Assembly: GCA_011523635.1 (NCBI GenBank)
Contig: WTGI01000035.1
Span: 39,213 to 103,212, forward strand
Reading direction: 5' to 3'
DNA: 64,000 bases
Source: Acidimicrobiia bacterium
GTDB lineage: Bacteria > Actinomycetota > Acidimicrobiia > Spongiisociales > Spongiisociaceae
The notes beneath the pieces are model-generated. The model searched no databases. It saw nothing but the letters and a program-made list of their open reading frames with translations, and was not told the origin of the DNA. Position 1 is the stretch's first letter; the number at the start of each line of letters is the position of its first letter. Positions 44,430 through 52,434 of the stretch are shown here, piece after piece. A program made the translations under genes and the position numbers.

Positions 44430-44651
44430 ATGCGAAGCGTCAGCAATCTTCTGATAATCGGGGGGTTGATCGCCATCGCGGCCGGGCTGGCGGCCCGGTT
44501 CGGGTTGCTCTCGTGGTTCGGCAACCTGCCGGGCGACATCCGCCGGGTCGGGGACCGGTCGGTGGTGTACATCCCGCTCACCTCGATGCTGGTGGCGAGC
44601 CTGCTGCTGACCATCGTGGTCAACCTGGCGGGCCGCTTCTTCCGCGGATAG
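44430..44651 (+). CDS. DUF2905 small membrane protein
   Basis: ATG 44430 gives 73 residues. Two transmembrane helices flank the family motif GNLPGDIRRVGDRSVVYIPLTSML, the hallmark of DUF2905. The track shows it only as the end of a longer ORF (44172-44651). Function unknown; it stands alone between convergent or divergent neighbours. Confidence 0.88.
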   Translation: MRSVSNLLIIGGLIAIAAGLAARFGLLSWFGNLPGDIRRVGDRSVVYIPLTSMLVASLLLTIVVNLAGRFFRG

Positions 44652-44717
44652 GCGCTACCCAGCGCGCGGTTGCGTCTAGGGCGCGGCGCGATCGGAGAGC
44701 GACGTCAGGGCCTCGCC

Positions 44718-45959
44718 TCAGCCGTTGAGCGCCCAGGCGGCGAGGGCTTCGCTCCACAGGCCCAGCGATCCGGCCCGCTGTGCTCCCTCCCGGACCTCGC
44801 GATCGCTCGAGAACACCACCGCGGAGGCGCCCAAGCCCCCGGCCAGGTCGATCAGCTCGTCGTCGGCCTTCCACCCTTCACGCGTGTACCTGACCTCGAT
44901 CCCGTTGGGCAGGGTCTCGGCACTCGTCTCGCTTGCCCGGCCCGAGTCCCACACCACAGTGATCCGGGGGCGCCCCTTGGCCCGGACCTTCAACTCGGCG
45001 AGGTCGTTCTGCAGGCGATCCCGTATCTCGGGCTGGCTGAACCGATGGGGCGGGTACATCTTGGCGGTCACGTTGTAGCCGTCCACCAGCAGGACGAAGG
45101 GCCGGTCCAATTCGATCAACCACTCGACCGCTTGGGGGCTGTCGGGCGCCACCCCGGCCGGTAGGGCAAGCGGCTCCGAGCCGGAGGGAACCGGCTCCAT
45201 CACGACAGGATCCGGTCCCGGGAAGAAGGCCTGCACCACCTCATCCAGCCGCCGCGCCGCCTCCACCTCGTCCATGTCGGCCCACACGTTCGGCGCCTCC
45301 GTGCGGGCAGGCGGGGCATGCTCGATCCGCCGCTCCCGCTCCAGGTCCCGGCGCGTCTCGGCGAGGCGTCGCGCCGCCTCCTCCAGCTCGGCGCGGGCCG
45401 CCTCGAGCTCAGCCGCCAGCCGGCGGTTGTCCCTTCTCAGCCGATCGCAGGTTTCGATGAGCTCCGGTTCCACCGTGGATCGGGCCTCTTCCCATGCCTT
45501 TTCCACCCGGCGCTCGGCCTCGCGCATGGCTTCCTCCGCGTTCTCACGGGCTTGCCGGGCGTCGCCCTTCCACTTCTTCAACTCCGACTCCAACTCGCCG
45601 ATCCGCTGCTCGTGGCGTTCGATCCGAGCCGAGTTCCAGGCGTCGCGGAGGTCGCGGCGGATCCGCTCCAGCCGGTCCTCCCAGCCGTCCGGGCGCAGCA
45701 GGAAGAGCGCCGCCGCCTGCTCGTGGGGATCGTCGCCGTCCTCCGAACCGTCGAAGTCCTCTGCTACCTGCTCGCGCAACCACTCGTCATCGTCGATCTC
45801 CTTGAGGAGAAGCTTCTCGAGGGGCGCTGGCAGCCGCTGTCCCGTGCTCTGCGCGACCCGATGCATCGACCGCGGCACGTCGCGCCACTCCATGTCCCTC
45901 AGGGTCTCGCGGGCGGCCTCGACCACTTGGCGGAGGAGTCGGCGTTCCGGTTTGCGCAT
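44718..45959 (-). CDS. NYN-domain (YacP-like) predicted RNase with long coiled coil
   Basis: The 413-residue product has a helical N-terminal region, a long coiled coil (about 110-225, rich in Glu, Arg, Ala) and a C-terminal NYN/PIN-like nuclease domain. Acidic residues in LLVDGYNVTAKM, VVWDSG, WKADDELIDL and VVFSSDREV are the predicted metal ligands. YacP/Rae1-like proteins act as ribosome-associated RNases in Firmicutes; the same role here is inferred. A TACGAT -10 ends 6 nt before the ATG, so the mRNA is probably leaderless. Confidence 0.87.
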   Translation of the reverse strand: MRKPERRLLRQVVEAARETLRDMEWRDVPRSMHRVAQSTGQRLPAPLEKLLLKEIDDDEWLREQVAEDFDGSEDGDDPHEQAAALFLLRPDGWEDRLERIRRDLRDAWNSARIERHEQRIGELESELKKWKGDARQARENAEEAMREAERRVEKAWEEARSTVEPELIETCDRLRRDNRRLAAELEAARAELEEAARRLAETRRDLERERRIEHAPPARTEAPNVWADMDEVEAARRLDEVVQAFFPGPDPVVMEPVPSGSEPLALPAGVAPDSPQAVEWLIELDRPFVLLVDGYNVTAKMYPPHRFSQPEIRDRLQNDLAELKVRAKGRPRITVVWDSGRASETSAETLPNGIEVRYTREGWKADDELIDLAGGLGASAVVFSSDREVREGAQRAGSLGLWSEALAAWALNG

Positions 45960-45965
45960 TCCCCA

Positions 45966-45996
45966 ATCGTAAGCAGGAAGCGGACCGCTATGTCAA
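45966..45996 (-). promoter_or_regulatory. promoter of the NYN gene, probably leaderless
   Basis: On the minus strand TTGACA (45996-45991) is followed after 19 nt by TACGAT (45971-45966), and the ATG begins 7 nt further. The -35 forms one arm of a TGTCAAC/GTTGACA inverted repeat whose other arm is the -35 of the divergent ilvB leader promoter. Confidence 0.5.
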
Positions 45997-46020
45997 CGCC
46001 GACATATATCGCCACAAATG

Positions 46021-46049
46021 TTGACATCACGGCCCGCATGCTCCATACT
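46021..46049 (+). promoter_or_regulatory. ilvB leader promoter (TTGACA-17-CATACT)
   Basis: A perfect -35 TTGACA at 46021-46026 and CATACT at 46044-46049 (4 of 6) are separated by 17 nt. Transcription would start near 46056, about 4 nt before the ATG of the leader peptide. Confidence 0.65.
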
Positions 46050-46059
46050 TCGGCATCTC

Positions 46060-46095
46060 ATGACCGGCCGCAGCCTCGTACTAGTACTTATGTAG
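46060..46095 (+). CDS. ilvB leader peptide MTGRSLVLVLM
   Basis: An 11-codon ORF reads MTGRSLVLVLM with codons CTC GTA CTA GTA CTT in a row, then TAG. Five consecutive Leu/Val codons just before strong RNA hairpins and a terminator are the hallmark of a transcription-attenuation leader. It lies about 4 nt after the predicted transcription start, so it would be translated almost leaderlessly. There is no Ile codon, so Leu and Val supply are the predicted signals. Attenuation of ilvB by leader peptides is known in actinobacteria. Confidence 0.75.
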   Translation: MTGRSLVLVLM

Positions 46096-46122
46096 CGCAC
46101 CGTCGCAACGCGACGTGTGCGC
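46095..46122 (+). promoter_or_regulatory. ilvB leader pause hairpin
   Basis: GCGCAC-CGTCGC (46095-46106) pairs with GCGACG-t-GTGCGC (46110-46122), twelve pairs with one bulge and a 3-nt loop. The 5' arm begins at the last base of the leader stop codon, so a ribosome stalled on the Leu/Val codons would mask it. Confidence 0.6.
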
Positions 46123-46124
46123 TC

Positions 46125-46150
46125 AGGCCCTCCATCCCGGAGGGCTTTCT
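46125..46150 (+). terminator. ilvB attenuator terminator
   Basis: GCCCTCC-atccc-GGAGGGC (46127-46145), extendable by AG/TT, is followed by TTTCT. It lies 29 nt after the leader peptide stop and 45 nt before ilvB. Confidence 0.65.
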
Positions 46151-46194
46151 GTATGAGGGCACCACAGGAACCAGCGAGACCAGCAAGGAAGCAG

Positions 46195-47895
46195 ATGGGC
46201 ATGATCACCGGCGCAGAGATACTGATCAAAGCACTCGAATACCAGGAGGTCGACACCGCCTTCGGCATCCCTGGCGGCGCCATCCTCCCCGCCTACGACC
46301 CGTTGCTCGACGCCGGATTCCGCCATATCCTCGCCCGCCACGAGCAGGGCGCCGGCCACATGGCCGAGGGCTACGCCTGGGCTACCGGGAAGGTCGGAGT
46401 GGCCATCGCCACCTCGGGTCCCGGCGCCACCAACCTGGTCACCCCGCTGGCGGACGCACTGATGGACTCGGTGCCCATAGTGGCAATCACCGGACAGGTG
46501 CCCACCCACGCCGTCGGTAACGACGCCTTCCAGGAGGCGCACACCACCGGCATCACCATGCCGGCCACCAAGCACAACTACTTCGTCACCCGCGCCGAGG
46601 AGATCGCCCAGACCGTCGCCGAGGCCTTCCACCTGGCGTCGACCGGACGTCCCGGGCCGGTGCTGGTCGATATCCCCAAGGACGTGCTCAACGCCCGCGT
46701 GCCATGGCGCGATCCGGAGCCGGTGGCCATGCCGGGATACCGTCCCACCGTCTCCCCCCACCCCCGCCGGGTGCGGGAGGCCATCCGGCTCATCGAGAGC
46801 GCGGAACGCCCCGTTCTCTACGTCGGGGGCGGCATCATCAAGGCGGGAGCGAGCGAGGCCCTGACCGCCTTCGCCCGCATGACGAACATGCCGGTCATCA
46901 CCACCCTGATGGGCCGGGGCGCCATCTCCGATCGCAATCCCAACACCCTGGGAATGCCGGGGATGCACGGCCTCTACGCCGCCACCACCGCCATGCAGAA
47001 GGCCGATCTGCTGGTGGCAATCGGCGTGCGCTTCGACGACCGGGTCACCGGAGATCCCGACGCCTTCGCTCCCTTCGCCAAGGTGATACATGCCGACATC
47101 GATCCGGCCGAGATCGGGAAGGTGCGCGCTCCGGAGGTTCCGATCGTCGGTGACGCCCGCCTGATTCTGGAGGCGATGTGCGAGCGCTGGGGAGACACGC
47201 CGACCCCGGAACTGGAGAAGTGGTGGACCACCATCAGGACGTGGCAGGAACGGCACCCGCTCCGCTTCGAGCAGCAGGCCGACGGTCCGCTGAAGCCCCA
47301 GCACGTGATCAGCCGCCTGCGGGACCGGGCGGACGATGACGCCATCGTCGTGTCGGGTGTGGGGCAGCATCAGATGTGGGCCTCCCAGTACTGGCGTTTC
47401 GACCAGCCCCGCCACTGGATCAACTCCGGCGGGCTAGGCACCATGGGGTTCGCAGTGCCGGCGGCCATCGGCGCCAAGGCCGGCATGCCCGACCAGCAGG
47501 TGATCGCCGTGGACGGAGACGGCTGCTTCCAGATGACCGTCCAGGAGCTGATAACCGCCGCCTACGAGCGGATCCCCATCAAGGTGGCCTTGTTCAACAA
47601 CGCTGCGCACGGCATGGTCCGCCAGTGGCAACGCCTCTTCTACAACGAGCGGTTCTCCGCCTCCGACCTCGGTCAACAGCTCCCGGACTACCCGAAGCTG
47701 GCCGAGTCCATGGGTTGCGCGGGGCTGCGCGCCACCCGGGTGGACGAGGTGGACCACGTGATCGAGACCATGATCGAGATCGACGACCGGCCGGTGGTGG
47801 CCGAGTTCGTGGTGGACCGTGACGAGATGGTCTTCCCGATGGTGCCCGCCGGCGGGTCCAACGACATCGTTCTCAACGGACCGGAGGATCTGTGA
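46195..47895 (+). CDS. ilvB: acetolactate synthase large subunit
   Basis: This thiamine-diphosphate enzyme makes acetolactate and acetohydroxybutyrate, the first common step to branched-chain amino acids. ATG 46195 follows AAGGAAGCAG and gives 566 residues; ATG 46201 is an alternative. The catalytic glutamate lies in ILARHEQGAGHMAEGYA. FAD and substrate-domain blocks include GMPGMHGLYAATTAMQKADLL, and the ThDP motif GDGCFQMTVQELITAA with FNNAAHGMVRQWQ follows. It overlaps ilvN by 4 nt (GTGA). Confidence 0.97.
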   Translation: MGMITGAEILIKALEYQEVDTAFGIPGGAILPAYDPLLDAGFRHILARHEQGAGHMAEGYAWATGKVGVAIATSGPGATNLVTPLADALMDSVPIVAITGQVPTHAVGNDAFQEAHTTGITMPATKHNYFVTRAEEIAQTVAEAFHLASTGRPGPVLVDIPKDVLNARVPWRDPEPVAMPGYRPTVSPHPRRVREAIRLIESAERPVLYVGGGIIKAGASEALTAFARMTNMPVITTLMGRGAISDRNPNTLGMPGMHGLYAATTAMQKADLLVAIGVRFDDRVTGDPDAFAPFAKVIHADIDPAEIGKVRAPEVPIVGDARLILEAMCERWGDTPTPELEKWWTTIRTWQERHPLRFEQQADGPLKPQHVISRLRDRADDDAIVVSGVGQHQMWASQYWRFDQPRHWINSGGLGTMGFAVPAAIGAKAGMPDQQVIAVDGDGCFQMTVQELITAAYERIPIKVALFNNAAHGMVRQWQRLFYNERFSASDLGQQLPDYPKLAESMGCAGLRATRVDEVDHVIETMIEIDDRPVVAEFVVDRDEMVFPMVPAGGSNDIVLNGPEDL

Positions 47896-48395
47896 CCGAG
47901 CAGCAGGTATTGAGCGTCCTGGTAGAGAACAAGCCGGGTGTCCTGGCGAGGGTGTCTTCACTGTTCGCCCGGCGGGGATTCAACATCCACTCCCTAGCGG
48001 TGGGGCCGGCCGCCGACCCGGGGTTGTCGAAGATGACCATCGTGGTGCGGGCGCCGGAACTCGAGCAGGTCAAGAAGCAGCTTCACAAGCTGGTCAACGT
48101 GGTGAAGATCACGGAGTTGGACCCCGGGTCCTCGATCGAGCGCGAGATCATGCTGGTCAGGGTGCGCGCCGGCTCCCGGCAACGGTCCGAGGTCCTGCAG
48201 CTGGCTTCCATCTTCAGGGCGACACCGGTCGACGTGGGGGTCGACTCCATCACGTTCATGGTCACCGGCTCCCCCGCCAAACTGAACGATCTGCTCGAGC
48301 TGATCCGCCCGTTCGGGCTCGTGGACCTGGTGAAGTCGGGACGGATCGCCATGAACCGCGAACCCAAGGCCCGCAAGCTCAAGGCGGTGGGATGA
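47892..48395 (+). CDS. ilvN: acetolactate synthase regulatory subunit, GTG start
   Basis: It activates IlvB and makes it sensitive to valine feedback. The GTG at 47892 overlaps the ilvB stop. It has 167 residues: an ACT domain at the N-terminus ([36 protein letters not shown]) and the C-terminal ALS-ss domain ([31 protein letters not shown]). Length is normal for the short bacterial form. Confidence 0.97.
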   Translation: MTEQQVLSVLVENKPGVLARVSSLFARRGFNIHSLAVGPAADPGLSKMTIVVRAPELEQVKKQLHKLVNVVKITELDPGSSIEREIMLVRVRAGSRQRSEVLQLASIFRATPVDVGVDSITFMVTGSPAKLNDLLELIRPFGLVDLVKSGRIAMNREPKARKLKAVG

Positions 48396-48420
48396 CGTTC
48401 CGCCGGCGCCCCGTTACGAT
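48392..48420 (+). promoter_or_regulatory. possible internal promoter before ilvC
   Basis: ATGACG at 48392-48397 and TACGAT at 48415-48420 have a 17-nt spacer, each matching consensus at four positions. The ilvC start with its GGAAGG lies 33 nt further. It would allow ilvC expression independent of the ilvB attenuator. Confidence 0.35.
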
Positions 48421-48453
48421 TCCCGACCGGTCAGCGACCCCCGGAAGGTAGAC

Positions 48454-49464
48454 ATGGCTGCAATCTTCTACGACGACGATGCCGATCCCGCCGCCGTATC
48501 GAGCCGCAAGGTGGCGGTCATCGGCTACGGGAGCCAGGGACACGCCCACGCCCTGAACCTGCGGGAGTCGGGAATCGAGGTGAGGGTCGGCCTCAGGGAG
48601 TCGTCCCGGAGCCGCACCGACGCCCAGGACGAAGGCCTGGTGGTCGGTAGCGTGGCGGAGGTCTCCGACTGGGCGGACGTGGTGATGATGCTGGTGCCCG
48701 ATCAGCACATGGCGGACCTCTACGCAGCCGAGGTCGCCCCCAATCTGGCGGACGGCGACGCCCTGATGTTCGCCCACGGCTTCAACATCCACTTCGACGA
48801 GATCACCCCGGACCCGGGCCTCGACGTGCTGATGGTGGCTCCGAAAGGTCCCGGACACCTGGTGCGACGCACCTACACGGAAGGTTCAGGGGTTCCATGC
48901 CTGCTGGCGATCCACCAGGACGCCACGGACGGCGCCCATGCCCTCGGCCTGGCCTATGCGTGGGGTATCGGCGGCACCCGCGCCGGCGTGCTGGAGACCA
49001 CCTTCCGCGAGGAGACGGAGACCGACCTGTTCGGGGAGCAGGTCATCCTCTGCGGCGGGTTGTCGGCACTGGTCAAGGCCTCCTTCGAAACGCTGGTCGA
49101 GGCGGGCTACGCACCCGAGTCGGCCTATTTCGAGACCCTCCACGAGTTGAAGCTGATCGTCGACCTGATGTACGAGGGCGGACTGTCCTGGATGAGATAC
49201 TCGGTCTCCGACACCGCCGAATGGGGCGACTACAGCACCGGCCCGCGGATCATCACCGACGAGACCCGGCAGGTCATGCAGGATGTGCTGGCTGACATCC
49301 GTTCGGGCCGGTTCGCCCGCGATTGGATGGCCGAAGCCCGGGCCGGAGCGCCCGAGTTGCTGCGACGGCGGGCGGCTGAGCGCAGCCACCCGGTCGAGCA
49401 GGTGGGCGCCGGGCTCCGCGAGCTGATGCCCTTCCTCACCCCCAAGACCCCGAGCGACCGATGA
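48454..49464 (+). CDS. ilvC: ketol-acid reductoisomerase, class I
   Basis: It converts acetolactate to dihydroxyisovalerate with NADPH and magnesium. It has 336 residues. The Rossmann motif [17 protein letters not shown] is followed by [10 protein letters not shown], whose Ser/Arg loop is typical of NADPH specificity. Metal and substrate residues sit in [26 protein letters not shown] and [18 protein letters not shown]. Its stop overlaps the ATG of the leuA leader ORF as ATGA. Confidence 0.97.
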   Translation: MAAIFYDDDADPAAVSSRKVAVIGYGSQGHAHALNLRESGIEVRVGLRESSRSRTDAQDEGLVVGSVAEVSDWADVVMMLVPDQHMADLYAAEVAPNLADGDALMFAHGFNIHFDEITPDPGLDVLMVAPKGPGHLVRRTYTEGSGVPCLLAIHQDATDGAHALGLAYAWGIGGTRAGVLETTFREETETDLFGEQVILCGGLSALVKASFETLVEAGYAPESAYFETLHELKLIVDLMYEGGLSWMRYSVSDTAEWGDYSTGPRIITDETRQVMQDVLADIRSGRFARDWMAEARAGAPELLRRRAAERSHPVEQVGAGLRELMPFLTPKTPSDR

Positions 49465-49565
49465 GCCGCAAGGAACACCCGTCGCCCGTCCCCGCTCCGG
49501 TCGGTCCCGGCCGGTTCCTGCTCCGGCGGCTTCTGGCGCTATCGGGCCTCCACGACCCGACGTAG
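49461..49565 (+). CDS. leuA leader peptide, Leu-rich, 34 residues
   Basis: An ORF starting within the ilvC stop (ATGA overlap) encodes 34 residues. It ends in [16 protein letters not shown], with six Leu codons within twelve, then TAG. The last codons and the stop lie in the 5' arm and loop of a 12-bp perfect hairpin (49546-49576). This arrangement is that of a leucine-responsive leader peptide ahead of leuA. Leader control of leuA is known in actinobacteria; here it sits inside an operon, coupled to ilvC translation. Confidence 0.7.
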   Translation: MSRKEHPSPVPAPVGPGRFLLRRLLALSGLHDPT

Positions 49566-49576
49566 GTCGTGGAGGC
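49546..49576 (+). terminator. leuA leader hairpin (12-bp perfect stem)
   Basis: GCCTCCACGACC (49546-49557) pairs exactly with GGTCGTGGAGGC (49565-49576) around a 7-nt loop containing most of the leader stop codon. The following sequence is C-rich, not T-rich, so it may act through Rho, pausing or translation rather than as a classical terminator. It lies 60 nt before leuA. Confidence 0.6.
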
Positions 49577-49636
49577 ACCCCCTCCCCGCATCACCGCCAA
49601 CCCATCCACTACCTCATCCAACCGGAGCAGACAGCC

Positions 49637-51169
49637 ATGCCACAGGACAAACTGATCATCTTCGACACCACCCTCCGCGACGGGGAACAGGCGCCCGGAA
49701 TCGCCCTGACCCCTGACGAGAAACTCACGATCGCCCGGCAGCTCGCCAGGCTGCGGGTGGACGTCATCGAGGCCGGCTTCGCAGCCGCCTCCGACGGCGA
49801 CTTCTACGGTGTCTCCCAGATCGCGAAGCTGGTCAAGGGCCCGGTGATCGCCTCGCTGGCCCGGTGCACGCCCGACGACATCGACCGCGCCTACGACGCG
49901 GTCCGCCATGCGGAGCGCCACCGCCTCCACGTATTCCAGAGCACCTCCCCCATCCACATGGAACGGATGCTCCGCATGACTCCCGCCGAGGTGATGCAGT
50001 CGATCATCGAGTCGGTCCGCCGGGCCCGGCGCTACACGGACGATGTCGAGTTCTCGCCCCAGGACGCCACCCGCTCGGATCCGGACTTCATGATCGCCAC
50101 CTGCCAGGCGGCGGTCCGGGAGGGCGCCACCACCATCAACATCCCCGACACGGTGGGCTTCGCCACCCCCCAGGACTATGTCGAGTTGCTGCGGCGGGTT
50201 TACGACGAGGTGCTCGAGAGCAGGGACGATGTGATCGTGTCGACCCATTGCCACAACGACCTGGGGCTGGCCGTCGCCAACTCGTTGACCGCCATCCATG
50301 CGGGGGCCCGCCAGATCGAGGGGGCCATCAACGGGATCGGCGAACGGGCCGGAAACACCTCCACCGAGGAGGTGATCATGGCCGTCACCACCCGCCAGGA
50401 CCATTTCGGGGTGGAAGTCGGCGCCAACACCGCCGAGATCGTGCCCACTAGCCGGCTGGTCTCCCGCCTCACCGGGTATCCCATCCAGTTCAACAAGGCG
50501 GTGGTGGGACGCAACGCCTTCGCCCACGAGTCCGGAATCCATCAGCACGGGGTGCTCCGCGACCGGGAAACCTACGAGATCATGGATCCCGAGTCGGTGG
50601 GAACGACCAGCCAGATCGTGCTGGGGAAGCACTCCGGACGCGCCGGATTCGCCGACGCTCTGTCCAAGCTCGACATCGTGTTGGAGGATGACCAGTTCAA
50701 CGAGGCTTTCCTTGCCTTCAAGGAGATGGCCGACCGGAAGGTGGAGATAAACGAGCAGGAGCTCCGTGCCATCATCCGTCACGGAAGCCGCCGCGTCCCG
50801 GACGCCATACGGATGGTGTCGATGCGGGTACGAGGGGGTACGGACGTGGAGCCCACCGCCACCGTGGTAGTGGCTCGCGGAGAGGGATCCGAGACCGAGG
50901 AGTTCACCGGCACCGGAGGCGGAATGGTGGACGCCACCTTCGCCGCGCTCAGGAAGGCGTCCGGGCTGGACCCCCACCTCCTGGACTACCGGGTGGTGCC
51001 GGTCACGTCCGGAGCCGACGCCATGGCCGAGGTCAACGTGGTGATCCAGATCGACGGTATGTCCCGGAGCGGACGAGCAATCTCTACAGATGTGGTTGAA
51101 GGTTCGGGTCATGCCTTCGTCGAAGCCCTCAACCGGGTACTGAACGCCGGCGCCGGGACGGCGGCATAG
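49637..51169 (+). CDS. leuA: 2-isopropylmalate synthase
   Basis: It condenses acetyl-CoA with ketoisovalerate, the committed step to leucine. It has 510 residues. The HMGL-like domain has FDTTLRDGEQAPG, the metal ligands in STHCHNDLGLAVANS, and GNTSTEEVIMA. AFAHESGIHQHG and LGKHSGRAGF follow. The C-terminal regulatory domain (about 390-510) provides leucine feedback in this family. Its TAG stop coincides with the left boundary of a TA-flanked inverted-repeat element. Confidence 0.97.
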   Translation: MPQDKLIIFDTTLRDGEQAPGIALTPDEKLTIARQLARLRVDVIEAGFAAASDGDFYGVSQIAKLVKGPVIASLARCTPDDIDRAYDAVRHAERHRLHVFQSTSPIHMERMLRMTPAEVMQSIIESVRRARRYTDDVEFSPQDATRSDPDFMIATCQAAVREGATTINIPDTVGFATPQDYVELLRRVYDEVLESRDDVIVSTHCHNDLGLAVANSLTAIHAGARQIEGAINGIGERAGNTSTEEVIMAVTTRQDHFGVEVGANTAEIVPTSRLVSRLTGYPIQFNKAVVGRNAFAHESGIHQHGVLRDRETYEIMDPESVGTTSQIVLGKHSGRAGFADALSKLDIVLEDDQFNEAFLAFKEMADRKVEINEQELRAIIRHGSRRVPDAIRMVSMRVRGGTDVEPTATVVVARGEGSETEEFTGTGGGMVDATFAALRKASGLDPHLLDYRVVPVTSGADAMAEVNVVIQIDGMSRSGRAISTDVVEGSGHAFVEALNRVLNAGAGTAA

Positions 51170-51271
51170 GGGGGTACTGAAAAATATGCCGTCGGCCCGA
51201 TAGCCGGAGACAAGACCCCAGGTAGAAGCCTCGCGCGGGCCAACCAATCCCCGTCTTTTTCAGCACCCTCC
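51169..51271. mobile_element. MITE-like element between leuA and leuB, TA-flanked
   Basis: GGGGGGTACTGAAAAA (51169-51184) and TTTTTCAGCACCCTCC (51256-51271) are inverted repeats matching at 14 of 16 positions. TA lies directly outside both ends (51167-51168 and 51272-51273), as for TA-targeting IS630/Tc1-mariner-like transposons. The 103-bp interior encodes nothing. A transcription-termination hairpin is the alternative reading. Confidence 0.5.
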
Positions 51272-51290
51272 TAGAAGACCACTAAAACCT

Positions 51291-51296
51291 TATGAT
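51291..51296 (+). promoter_or_regulatory. -10-like TATGAT before leuB
   Basis: TATGAT (5 of 6) lies 22 nt before the leuB ATG and just downstream of the MITE-like element. No -35 was recognised. It could give leuB its own promoter. Confidence 0.35.
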
Positions 51297-51318
51297 GGAC
51301 GGTTAAGATCACCGGCTG

Positions 51319-52386
51319 ATGAGCGAACGACGGCACCGGCTGGCGGTCATCGCCGGAGATGGAATCGGACCCGAGGTAATCGTTCAGGCTCTCAAGGCCG
51401 TGGAAGCAGCCGGCGACCGGTGCGGGTTCGCCGTCGAGACCGAGCGTTACGACCTGGGAGGGAACCGGTATCTCGCCACCGGCGAGGTGCTGCCCGACTC
51501 CGTGGAGCAGGAGCTCAGCGGCTTCGACGCCATCCTGATCGGAGCGGTCGGCACGCCTGACGTGCCGCCGGGAGTCCTCGAACGCGGGCTGCTCCTGAGG
51601 TTGAGATTCAACTTCCAGCTCTACGTGAACCTCAGGCCTGTCAAGTTGTTGCCCGGCGTAGCCACTCCCATCGCGGGTCTCACACCCGACCGTTGCGACA
51701 TACTGGTCGTCAGGGAGAACACGGAGGGCCCGTATGTCGGAGCGGGCGGCGTGCTCCGCGAGGGCACGCCGGCCGAGGTAGCCGTCGAGGAGTCGCTCAA
51801 CACCCGCTTCGGCGTAGAGCGGATCGTCCGTTTCGCGTTCGAACAGGCCATGGGACGGCGGAAGCACCTAACCCTGGGACACAAGACCAACGTCCTCACC
51901 TACGCGGGAGGCCTCTGGTACCGGACGCTCCACGAGATCGCCGAGCACTACCCCGACGTGGAGGTGGAATACGCCCACGTGGACGCCATGTGCCTGCACC
52001 TGGTCACCCAACCCGAGCGCTTCGATGTGATCGTCACCGACAACCTGTTCGGTGACATCGTCACCGACCTCGGCGCCGCGGTGCAGGGGGGCATGGGTCT
52101 GGCCGCGAGCGGCAACATCAACCCCGAGGGCGACTACCCGTCCCTGTTCGAGCCCGTACACGGTTCGGCGCCCGACATCGTGGGACGGGGATGGGCCAAC
52201 CCGGTGGCGGCGGTGCTGTCAGCCGCCATGTGCCTCTCCCACCTGGGCGAGCACCGGGCGGCGTCGATCGTGGAGGATGCGGTCGGCGCGGTGCTACCCA
52301 CCATGAGATCGATGGGAGGACCCGACATGGGGGCCTCCACCGAACAGCTGGGCGACCGGATAGCCGCTGCCGTGGCGGAAGCCTGA
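51319..52386 (+). CDS. leuB: 3-isopropylmalate dehydrogenase
   Basis: It oxidatively decarboxylates 3-isopropylmalate with NAD, the last pathway-specific leucine step before transamination. It has 355 residues. Motifs: [12 protein letters not shown], substrate arginines in [32 protein letters not shown], the metal aspartates in [23 protein letters not shown], and the cofactor region [20 protein letters not shown]. leuC and leuD are not in this window. Confidence 0.96.
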   Translation: MSERRHRLAVIAGDGIGPEVIVQALKAVEAAGDRCGFAVETERYDLGGNRYLATGEVLPDSVEQELSGFDAILIGAVGTPDVPPGVLERGLLLRLRFNFQLYVNLRPVKLLPGVATPIAGLTPDRCDILVVRENTEGPYVGAGGVLREGTPAEVAVEESLNTRFGVERIVRFAFEQAMGRRKHLTLGHKTNVLTYAGGLWYRTLHEIAEHYPDVEVEYAHVDAMCLHLVTQPERFDVIVTDNLFGDIVTDLGAAVQGGMGLAASGNINPEGDYPSLFEPVHGSAPDIVGRGWANPVAAVLSAAMCLSHLGEHRAASIVEDAVGAVLPTMRSMGGPDMGASTEQLGDRIAAAVAEA

Positions 52387-52434
52387 CGACTTGGAATCCT
52401 TTCCCTAAGGGCCTCGACCGGAACCAGATACCGT

